Source: CAYYHA01 sp964471535
GTDB taxonomy: Bacteria > Myxococcota > Myxococcia > SLRQ01
Direction: 5' to 3'
NCBI GenBank assembly: GCA_964471535.1
Contig: CAYYHA010000021.1
Span: forward strand, 1-34,708
Length of the DNA stretch: 34,708 nt
Positions 16,300-22,665 of the stretch are shown one piece after another (position 1 is the first letter of the stretch; every line of letters begins with the position of its first letter). Position numbers and translations under genes: made by a program. The notes below the pieces were generated by a model, which did not search any database, had not been told where the DNA came from, and saw nothing but the letters and a program-made list of their open reading frames with translations.

Positions 16300-17739
16300 A
16301 TGAGCGAAGAACGAGAAACGGACGTCAGGCGCTGGTTCGAGCGCAACTTCGGCGTGACCGAGGAGGTCGTCCGTGGGGTTCTCTCCGAGGCGATGAGCCG
16401 TGGCGGGGACTTTGCGGACCTCTACTTCCAGCACACGGTGGGCACCTCGCTCTCACTCGAAGATGGAGCGGTGAACAAGGCGTCGACCACGGTGGATCTC
16501 GGGGTCGGCATTCGCGTGGTTTCCGGCGATGCCACCGGGTATGCGTTCACCGAGGATCTCTCACCAGAGGCGATGCGGGCCGCGGCGCGAACTGCGGCGG
16601 GCATCGCTGCGGGCGGTGGAGGACGGGTCCCGGAGGCGCTCACGCCGCGGCGGCACCCTGCGTACTACGACGTTGCATATGACTGGGCTGCCGTGGAACT
16701 CGAGCGCTTGTTGCCCCTCGTCGAAGGTATGAGCGCCCGTGCCCATGAGATGGACGAGGCCGTTCGGCAGGTGCAGGCGGGCTTCGGCGCCTCCCAGACG
16801 CACGTGATGGTCGTCGATTCGGAGGGTCGCGTCAGTGCCGACAACAAGCCGATGACCCGCGCATACCTCTCGGTGGTGATGGAGAAAGGCGGCGTCCACA
16901 ACACCAACTACGCCAACCTGGCGGCACGTGAGGGCCTCGATTTCTACACCCAGCAGCGCCTCGATCGCATGGTGAAGAAGGCGGTGGATCGCACACGCAT
17001 CCTCTTCGAGGCGAGAAAGCCGCCCCAGGGCGAGCTCCCCGTGGTCCTTGCTGCGGGCAGCTCCGGGATCCTCCTCCACGAGGCGATCGGCCACGGCATG
17101 GAGGCCGATTTCAATCGGAAGGGCAAGAGCATCTTCTCCGACAAGATCGGTCAGCCGGTGGCGGAGCCCTTCGTGAGCATCGTGGACGATGGGACGAACC
17201 CCGGCATGCGGGGCTCCATCAACTTCGACGACGAAGGCACCTCGAGCCAGCGGACCGTCCTCGTGGAAGGTGGGATCCTGCGCAGCTACATGCACGATCG
17301 AATCAGCGCGCGACACTACGGCGTGGAGCCGACCGGCAGCGGCCGGCGCCAGAGCTTCCGCCACGCCCCGCTGCCCCGCATGCGCAACACCTACATGCTC
17401 CCCGGCCCCCACACGAAGGAGGAGATCATCCGAAGCGTGAAGAAGGGGGTGTACGCGGTGAGCTTCACCAATGGTCAGGTGAACATCGGGGCCGGCGATT
17501 ACGCCTTCTATGTGAAGAACGGGTGGCTGATCGAGGACGGTCGGCTCACCGCCCCCATCCGCGATGTCAACCTGATTGGCAACGGGCCCGAGTCGCTGGC
17601 GCGCATCACGATGGTGGGCGATGACTTCGAGATGGACGAGGGCGGCTGGACCTGTGGGAAGGAGGGCCAGTCGGTGCCCGTCTCCCTGGGGATGCCCACG
17701 GTGAAGGTGTCGGCGATCACGGTAGGAGGCTCGAAATGA
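16300..17739 (+). CDS. tldD: TldD metalloprotease subunit
   Basis: TldD with TldE forms a heterodimeric zinc protease that degrades unstructured peptides and in some bacteria trims modified peptides or antitoxins. 479 residues, the family norm. The HExxxH zinc motif is present as 'HEAIGHGMEAD' with H260, E261 and H265 in the TldD-specific context. 'GTSSQRTVLVEGGILRSYMHDR', split here only as a landmark region, and 'GRRQSFRHAPLPRMRNTYM' are family signatures, followed by the third-ligand Cys region 'EGGWTCGKEGQ'. The ATG at 16300 is preceded by GGAGTAGG at a rather long distance. The tldE start overlaps its stop (ATGA), so both subunits are made in a 1:1 coupled way. No obvious precursor peptide gene is adjacent. 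Confidence 0.95.
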   Translation: MSEERETDVRRWFERNFGVTEEVVRGVLSEAMSRGGDFADLYFQHTVGTSLSLEDGAVNKASTTVDLGVGIRVVSGDATGYAFTEDLSPEAMRAAARTAAGIAAGGGGRVPEALTPRRHPAYYDVAYDWAAVELERLLPLVEGMSARAHEMDEAVRQVQAGFGASQTHVMVVDSEGRVSADNKPMTRAYLSVVMEKGGVHNTNYANLAAREGLDFYTQQRLDRMVKKAVDRTRILFEARKPPQGELPVVLAAGSSGILLHEAIGHGMEADFNRKGKSIFSDKIGQPVAEPFVSIVDDGTNPGMRGSINFDDEGTSSQRTVLVEGGILRSYMHDRISARHYGVEPTGSGRRQSFRHAPLPRMRNTYMLPGPHTKEEIIRSVKKGVYAVSFTNGQVNIGAGDYAFYVKNGWLIEDGRLTAPIRDVNLIGNGPESLARITMVGDDFEMDEGGWTCGKEGQSVPVSLGMPTVKVSAITVGGSK

Positions 17740-19055
17740 GCGAGCGGCTCCTAGAGCAGGCGGAGCGGGCCGTCGAACTCGCGCGGCGAAAGGGCGCAGA
17801 GGAGGTGCGGGCGACGGTACAGCGCGGGCGCTCTGTGTCGATCTCCGTGCGCGAGGGCGCGGTGGAGAAGGCGCAGGAGAGCGTGAGCACCTCGCTTTCC
17901 CTGGGCATCTTCGTCGACGAGCGCTTCTCCACCCATTCCACCAGTGATCTTCGGCCGGATGCCCTCGAGCGCTTCGTCGAGCGGGCGGTGGCGATGACGC
18001 GGCTTTTGTCCCCCGATCCCTACCGGCGTCTGCCCGAGCCGGAGCGCTACGGCCCACCGCCAGCCGAGGACCTCGAACTCTACGACCCGGCCCATGCCTC
18101 GCTGGATACCGAAACGCGCATCGCTGCCGCCAAGGCGGCCGAGTCGGGCGCGCGGGCTCAGAAGGGGCCCATCCTCTCGGTCACCGCAGGGTGGTCGGAC
18201 GTCGAGAGCGAGAGCGCGCGTGTCCACTCCAACGGCTTTTCGGGCACCGTGCGGGGTACGCGTTTCTGGGTGGGCGCCGAGGTCTCGGTGCAGGACGAGG
18301 GCGATCGCCGCCCCGAGGATTGGCACTATGAGGGAGCTCGCTTCCGTGCCGACCTCCGCGATCCCGAGGCGATTGGCGCGCGCGCTGCCGCGCGGGCGCT
18401 GTCCCGGCTCGGACAGCGGAAGCTGCCGAGTGGCACCTACACGGTGGTGGTGGAGAACCGCGTCGCTGGGCGCCTCCTCGGAAGCCTGCTTGCGCCCCTG
18501 TCCGGCTCCGCCCTCTACCTCGGGAAGTCCTTCCTCAAGGATCGGCTGGGGGAGACCATCGGTGCGCCGACCCTTTCGGTCGTGGACGACCCGCTCCTTC
18601 CCCGCGGCTTCGGGTCCCGCCCCTTCGACGGGGACGGCCTTCCGGCCGCGAGGCGCACCCTCTTCGAGGGAGGCGTGCTGCGAAGCTACCTCCTCGACGT
18701 CTACTACGCGCGGAAGCTGGGGATGGAGCCCACCGGGGGCGGCACCTCCAACGTGGTGCTCCTGCCCGGGGAGCGCGATCTCGATGAGATCGTCGCCGGC
18801 GTGGAGCGGGGCATCCTCGTCACCGGGCTCCTCGGCGGCAACGCGGACTCCACCTCCGGCGATTTCTCCCATGGCATCGTGGGCTTCTCCATCGAAGGAG
18901 GGGCTCTCGCAGCGCCCATCGGCGAGATGAACATCGATGGGAACCACCGAGATCTGTGGAAGCGTCTGGCGGAAGTGGGCTCCGACCCGTACCCCTTCTC
19001 GGCGATGCGGGTTCCCACCTTGCGCTTCGACGCGGTCGAGGTCAGCGGGCTCTAG
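17736..19055 (+). CDS. tldE: TldE/PmbA subunit of the TldD-TldE protease
   Basis: 439 residues, overlapping tldD by 4 bases (ATGA). It has the TldE fold but no HExxxH motif, as expected for the non-catalytic partner that completes the active-site chamber. Family landmarks: 'SLGIFVDERFSTHSTSDLRPDALERF' region near residue 50, 'NGFSGTVRGTRFW' near 165, 'VENRVAGRLLGSLLAPLSG' near 245, 'GTSNVVLLPGERDLDEIVAG' near 340, and 'LLGGNADSTSGDFSHGIVGF' near 365. These last Gly-rich stretches are typical of PmbA/TldE. It is the last gene of the long + strand run. Its TAG stop shares the palindrome CTAG with the stop of the convergent GluQ-RS gene. Confidence 0.94.
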   Translation: MSERLLEQAERAVELARRKGAEEVRATVQRGRSVSISVREGAVEKAQESVSTSLSLGIFVDERFSTHSTSDLRPDALERFVERAVAMTRLLSPDPYRRLPEPERYGPPPAEDLELYDPAHASLDTETRIAAAKAAESGARAQKGPILSVTAGWSDVESESARVHSNGFSGTVRGTRFWVGAEVSVQDEGDRRPEDWHYEGARFRADLRDPEAIGARAAARALSRLGQRKLPSGTYTVVVENRVAGRLLGSLLAPLSGSALYLGKSFLKDRLGETIGAPTLSVVDDPLLPRGFGSRPFDGDGLPAARRTLFEGGVLRSYLLDVYYARKLGMEPTGGGTSNVVLLPGERDLDEIVAGVERGILVTGLLGGNADSTSGDFSHGIVGFSIEGGALAAPIGEMNIDGNHRDLWKRLAEVGSDPYPFSAMRVPTLRFDAVEVSGL

Positions 19056-19879
19056 CGCAGCGACCGACCGAGCAGCTCCGAGACGGAGACGGGACCCCTC
19101 TGGCTCCGGCGGGGGTCCCAGGGTGGCGCGTCGGCGAGGTCCACCGGCGGGAGGCCCAAGAGGGGGAGCAAACGCCGCCAGATGGCAGCGGGCGTCCACC
19201 CAGCCTCCCGCAGCGCGCGGATCTCCAGCGAACCGTGCGACTTCGAGAGCTTCTTCCCGTCGGGACCGAGCAGCACGGGCACGTGGGTGTAGGTAGGCGG
19301 GCTCGCACCCAGCGCCTCGTAGAGGCGGAGCTGCACCGCCGTTTGCTCGAGCAGATCGGCGCCGCGGACCACCTGCGTGACGCCGTCGCGGATGTCGTCC
19401 AGGACCACCGCCAGGTTGTAGAGGGGCGCCCCCTCGCGCGAGAGTAGGACGGGGTCGGCCCCGGGCTCGATCCGCTGTGGACCGAGCGCGCGATCCTCGA
19501 AGTGCACCGTGCCCGGAGGGGTGGCAAATCGCACCATGCCGGTGGGCGGCGGGGCAGCGCGGCATTCGCATCGGCCGGCGAGCCGGCGCCTTCGATTGCA
19601 GTCGCAGCGGTAGGTGGGTAGGCCTTCGGTGCTGTAGTGCCGGTGGCTTTGGCGGGGGACCTCCTCGTCGTAGTGGATCCCGAGCCATGCGAGGTCCTCA
19701 CGGATGCCGGCCTCCACCTCGGGCCGCGAGCGCTCCCGGTCGATGTCCTCGATGCGGAGTAGGAGACGCCCACCGGCGTCACGGGCGGCGAGGAACGCGG
19801 CTCCGAAGGCGAGTGCGTTGCCCAGATGCAGGAAGCCCGAGGGTGTGGGGGCCAGCCGACCGACGGCCACGGGCCCCAC
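19052..19879 (-). CDS. gluQ: Glutamyl-Q tRNA(Asp) synthetase
   Basis: GluQ-RS attaches glutamate to the queuosine base of tRNA(Asp), not to a tRNA 3' end. From the GTG at 19879 the protein is 275 residues. It has the catalytic core of class I GluRS but no anticodon-binding domain, which is diagnostic. The HIGH-like motif is in 'RLAPTPSGFLHLGNA' and the KMSKS-like motif is 'KKLSKSHG'. A zinc-binding Cys cluster is visible ('YRCDCNR' then 'GRCECR'). A TTG at 19906 in the same frame would add nine residues but overlaps the upstream gene; 19879 lies one base after that gene's stop, so I prefer it. Co-transcription with the small membrane protein gene is likely. Its stop overlaps the tldE stop. 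Confidence 0.92.
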   Translation of the reverse strand: MGPVAVGRLAPTPSGFLHLGNALAFGAAFLAARDAGGRLLLRIEDIDRERSRPEVEAGIREDLAWLGIHYDEEVPRQSHRHYSTEGLPTYRCDCNRRRRLAGRCECRAAPPPTGMVRFATPPGTVHFEDRALGPQRIEPGADPVLLSREGAPLYNLAVVLDDIRDGVTQVVRGADLLEQTAVQLRLYEALGASPPTYTHVPVLLGPDGKKLSKSHGSLEIRALREAGWTPAAIWRRLLPLLGLPPVDLADAPPWDPRRSQRGPVSVSELLGRSLR

Positions 19880-19880
19880 G

Positions 19881-20267
19881 CTACCGGCGCGGGCGGCCGC
19901 GTGCAAACTCCCGCGCGCCGTCGCGGGAGAGGAGGACCCAGAGGGTGTAGACGCCGAGCAGTGCCGGCCAGGAGAGGGTCGCCACCTGGCTCACCGCGCC
20001 CACCAGCGCGAGGAGACGGGCCCATCCCTTGCGGGCGAGGAGGCCGAAGCCCACGGCGAGGGAGAGGAGGCCGCCGCCGGCGAACGCCGCGGCCATCGAG
20101 GCCCCCAGCCACTTGATGAGGTGTCCCCAGCCGACGAGTTCGAGGAGCTCCCGGAGGATCTCGCCGGCGATGCTGCGTCCCACCACGAAGATCAGCACGC
20201 CGATGGCTGCCGCCGCGAGCCCCGACAGGAGATAGAAGAAACCGAGTGCTGCGATGTGCCTGCGCAT
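19881..20267 (-). CDS. Small membrane protein, unknown
   Basis: 128 residues with a basic N-terminus and three hydrophobic segments: about 7-28 ('LGFFYLLSGLAAAAIGVLIF'), 57-77 ('MAAAFAGGGLLSLAVGFGLL') and 84-110 ('LLALVGAVSQVATLSWPALL', then 'GVYTLWVLL'). It ends in a basic tail. The pattern resembles small integral membrane proteins annotated as DUF2127-like or hypothetical, but I do not recognise a family with confidence. Located immediately before GluQ-RS with one base between stop and presumed start, so the two are probably one transcript. A functional link is not implied. Confidence 0.75.
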   Translation of the reverse strand: MRRHIAALGFFYLLSGLAAAAIGVLIFVVGRSIAGEILRELLELVGWGHLIKWLGASMAAAFAGGGLLSLAVGFGLLARKGWARLLALVGAVSQVATLSWPALLGVYTLWVLLSRDGAREFARGRPRR

Positions 20268-20439
20268 GGGCGCTCCTCGTACCGTCCTTCGAGTCTAGCA
20301 GAGTCGTACGCACCGGTCGGCGGAAGGATCTGTCTCGCGCCAGCGCCGGCGTTTCCGCCGCGCGCCCGTGGCCGGTGCGGCACGATGGACGAAGCGGTCG
20401 GCCGTGTGCCCGCCGCCCGGGCGTGGTAGGACGCCGCTC

Positions 20440-21369
20440 ATGCGCGGGCGGCCCATCGTGCTCACCTGGGCAGGGGTGGTGCTCATCTCCTTCTCCGGCC
20501 TCTTCGTACGCCTCGCCGGGGTCGAGCCCCTGCGATCGGCCTTTCTCCGCTGCGCCTATGCGCTCCCGGTCTTTGCGTTGCTCCTCTTCGCCTCCCGCCG
20601 CCGGGCCGCCGGGGCGCTGCGCACCGCTCTCATGCCGCTTGCCGCGGTGGCGGGGGGGCTCCTGGGGGCTGACCTCGTTGTCTGGCACCAGTCCATCGAT
20701 CACATCGGGGCCGGTCTGGCCACGGTGCTCCCGAACCTGCAGGTGGTGCTGGTGGGCCTGGTGGGGGTGCTCTTCTTCGGGGAGCGGCCGAGGCCCCTCT
20801 TCTGGGCGGCCCTGCCCGTGGTGCTGGCCGGGGTGTGGATGCTGGGGGCGACCGGGGAGGGGGTCGCTCCCGGGAAGTCGGTCGTGGCCGGGGTGATCTT
20901 TGGGCTCCTGACGGCGGTCTTCTACACCGGCTACATCGTCCTGCTGCGGGTGGCTCGCCTGCGGCGCCCGGGCGCGGGGGCCATCGAGACCATGGCCTCG
21001 GCGACGGCGGGGGCGGCCGCGATCACCTTCGCAGCCGCCGCCCTCCGAGGGGTGGCGAGCCCCCCGGCCGCACTCCTCCCCAACCTCTGGCTCCTCGCGC
21101 TGGCCCTCGGCAGCCAGGTCGCCGGCTGGCTCCTCCTCGCGGCATCCATTCATCGGCTGCCTGCCGCCCTCACCGGGGTGGCCCTGCTCCTGCAGCCGCT
21201 GCTGGCTCTGCTGTGGGGCCGCGTGCTCCTCGACGAGCCCATCGGTTGGGTGCAGGCAGCGGGGGCCGGCGTACTCCTCACGGGGGTGGGCCTCGCCCAT
21301 CGAGCTGCCACCGAGGTCGACGTGCGCCCGGTGCGCCGGCGCCGCACGGGTGCACGCCCAATCCCGTGA
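20440..21369 (+). CDS. EamA-family (DMT) transporter
   Basis: 309 residues from the ATG at 20440, with GGTAGG at 20425-20430 as ribosome binding site. The frame is open further upstream, but that part is hydrophilic and lacks a membrane segment. Ten hydrophobic segments arranged as two EamA repeats fill the protein (about residues 7-130 and 145-285). Typical landmarks: 'WAGVVLISFSGLFVRLAG', 'WHQSIDHIGAGLATVLPNLQ' and 'LLQPLLALLWGRVLLDEPIG', the last being the conserved end of the second repeat. The C-terminal 25 residues are a basic cytoplasmic tail. DMT transporters export or import metabolites such as amino acids; the substrate cannot be assigned. A 7-base-pair hairpin overlaps the stop codon. 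Confidence 0.9.
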   Translation: MRGRPIVLTWAGVVLISFSGLFVRLAGVEPLRSAFLRCAYALPVFALLLFASRRRAAGALRTALMPLAAVAGGLLGADLVVWHQSIDHIGAGLATVLPNLQVVLVGLVGVLFFGERPRPLFWAALPVVLAGVWMLGATGEGVAPGKSVVAGVIFGLLTAVFYTGYIVLLRVARLRRPGAGAIETMASATAGAAAITFAAAALRGVASPPAALLPNLWLLALALGSQVAGWLLLAASIHRLPAALTGVALLLQPLLALLWGRVLLDEPIGWVQAAGAGVLLTGVGLAHRAATEVDVRPVRRRRTGARPIP

Positions 21370-21380
21370 GATTACGGGAT
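21361..21380 (+). terminator. Hairpin overlapping the EamA stop
   Basis: ATCCCGT (21361-21367) pairs perfectly with ACGGGAT (21374-21380) around a 6-base loop that includes the end of the TGA stop. No T-tract follows, so it is at most a weak terminator or 3'-end stabiliser. Confidence 0.35.
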
Positions 21381-21419
21381 CTTGGCCCGGCGGGGTGGTT
21401 TCGGCGGCGACCCCCACAG

Positions 21420-21442
21420 CTTTTCCACAGCCTGTGAACAAG
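21420..21442. promoter_or_regulatory. DnaA-box-like inverted pair
   Basis: CTTTTCCACAG (21420-21430) and CTGTGAACAAG (21432-21442) form an inverted repeat with 9 of 11 matches around a single central C. The left arm holds TTTTCCACA, one mismatch from the DnaA consensus TTATCCACA; the right arm, read on the - strand, is TTGTTCACA with two mismatches. No dnaA, dnaN or gidA is nearby, so an origin is not claimed. Confidence 0.4.
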
Positions 21443-21495
21443 TCTGTGCAGATCTTCGCCGAACGTTTGCCGAACGCCCGGGCGCGGGGTGACTG

Positions 21496-21759
21496 GGGGA
21501 CAGGTCGCGGGGGACAGGTCGCACCCGATTGTTCCCCGGGGGACAGGTCGCACCCGATTGCTCCCAGGGTGGGCCCCGGGGACAGGTCACACCCGATTGT
21601 TCCCGCGATGCTTCCCGCAGGCGATGGGGNNNNNNNNNNNNNNNNNNNNNNNNNNNNNNNNNNNNNNNNNNNNNNNNNNNNNNNNNNNNNNNNNNNNNNN
21701 NNNNNNNNNNNNNNNNNNNNNNNNNNNNNCCCGGGGACAGGTCACACCCGATTGTTCCC
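21496..21759. repeat. REP-like hairpin repeat family, four full copies
   Basis: Full 27-base copies at 21510-21536, 21539-21565, 21578-21604 and 21733-21759, plus a truncated copy at 21496-21508. Each begins GGGGACAGGTC and ends TTGTTCCC (TTGCTCCC in the second). GGGGACA pairs with TGTTCCC as a 7-base stem (one G-T pair) with a 13-base loop. Copies 1-2 have GTCGCACC and copies 3-4 GTCACACC. The design resembles REP elements mobilised by RAYT (Y1) transposases, which is inference; no transposase gene is visible. Confidence 0.75.
21630..21729. other. Assembly gap (100 N)
   Basis: Exactly 100 Ns, a conventional filler for a gap of unknown size. The 55 bases before it (21575-21629) are identical to the 55 bases after it (21730-21784), so the gap lies in a repeat that the assembler could not cross. 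Confidence 0.98.
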
Positions 21760-21839
21760 GCGATGCTTCCCGCAGGCGATGGGGCCGACCGCCCGCCTGC
21801 ACCGCGTGGCGCGTGGCGACGGCCCACCGGGTCCGGCGG

Positions 21840-22586
21840 TCAGGCCTTCGCCTGCCGAGCCACCGCTTCCGCCGCCTTCCGCGCCGCTTCCGGGTCGCCG
21901 AGGTACCGATGGGAGACGGCGCGCAGGTCTCCGTCGAGGGTGTAGACCAGCGGGATGCCGGTGGGGATGTTGAGCTTCGGGATCTCGGCGTCCGAGATGC
22001 CGTCGAGGTGCTTCACCAGGGCGCGCAGGCTGTTGCCGTGGGCACAGACGAGTACCCGCCGGCCCGCCCGCAGATCGGGGACGATGGCGTCGTACCAGTA
22101 GGGCAGCATCCTGTGCACCACGTCGGCGAGGCACTCGGTGGCGGGGAGGAGGTCTGGGGGCAGGAGCGCGTAGCGCGGATCGTGGCGCGGATGTCGGGGA
22201 TCGTCAGGCTCGAGGGGCGGCGGGGGCACGTCGTAGCTCCGGCGCCAGACGAAGACCTGCTCCTCGCCGTGCTCCCGTGCCGTCTCCTTCTTGTTGAGAC
22301 CCTGCAGTGCCCCGTAGTGACGCTCGTTGAGGCGCCAGTGCTTGTGAACCGGGATCCAGAGGCGGTCGAGGCCGCGCAGGATTTCGTGGAGCGTCTCGAG
22401 CGCCCGAGTGAGCAGCGAGGTGTGGGCCACGTCGAAGTCGTAGCCCTCCTCCTTCAGGAGTCGCGCCGCCTGTTGCGCCTCGGCAACGCCCTGCTCGGTC
22501 AGCCCCACATCGGTCCAGCCGGTGAAGCGGTTCTCCAGGTTCCAGACACTCTGGCCGTGGCGGACGAGTACGAGCTCGATGGGCAT
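21840..22586 (-). CDS. gpmA: 2,3-bisphosphoglycerate-dependent phosphoglycerate mutase
   Basis: Interconverts 3- and 2-phosphoglycerate in glycolysis and gluconeogenesis. 248 residues from the ATG at 22586, exactly the size of GpmA. The phospho-histidine motif is 'LVLVRHGQSVWNLENRFTGW' (RHG at residues 9-11). 'RALETLHEIL' and 'WRLNERHYGALQGLNK' follow, and the second active-site His is in 'VLVCAHGNSLRALVKHL'. 'IPTGIPLVYTLD' is the conserved C-terminal stretch. It is complete and looks fully active. The frame continues upstream in antisense to the next gene, but family homology begins exactly at this Met. It is divergent from the lytic transglycosylase with 79 bases between starts. Downstream lies the repeat and gap region. 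Confidence 0.97.
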   Translation of the reverse strand: MPIELVLVRHGQSVWNLENRFTGWTDVGLTEQGVAEAQQAARLLKEEGYDFDVAHTSLLTRALETLHEILRGLDRLWIPVHKHWRLNERHYGALQGLNKKETAREHGEEQVFVWRRSYDVPPPPLEPDDPRHPRHDPRYALLPPDLLPATECLADVVHRMLPYWYDAIVPDLRAGRRVLVCAHGNSLRALVKHLDGISDAEIPKLNIPTGIPLVYTLDGDLRAVSHRYLGDPEAARKAAEAVARQAKA

Positions 22587-22665
22587 GGCGGGAGGATACA
22601 CAGACTGGCAGGGCGCGGCGAGGTGCCGTGCGAGTCGACCCCGGTCGGGTGGTATCGTTCCCGCG

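Larger units (their letters stand above)
21370..21839. other. Non-coding stretch between the EamA gene and gpmA
   Basis: 470 bases with no supportable gene. Contents in order: a hairpin at the EamA stop, a DnaA-box-like inverted pair (21420-21442), one partial and three full copies of a GGGGACA...CCC repeat (21496-21604), the 100-N gap (21630-21729), a further repeat copy (21733-21759), and about 55 bases without visible structure before gpmA. The open frames here are driven by the repeats and the Ns. Confidence 0.8.

Noticed and set aside
19042..21441. Long - strand frame (799 codons) across GluQ-RS and the EamA gene
   Set aside because: Shadow of GluQ-RS in another frame plus antisense of the transporter; no coherent domain.
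21496..21759. CRISPR array
   Set aside because: Repeat units are 27 bases, but the spacings (2 and 12 bases between adjacent units) are far too short and unequal for spacers, and no cas gene is present.
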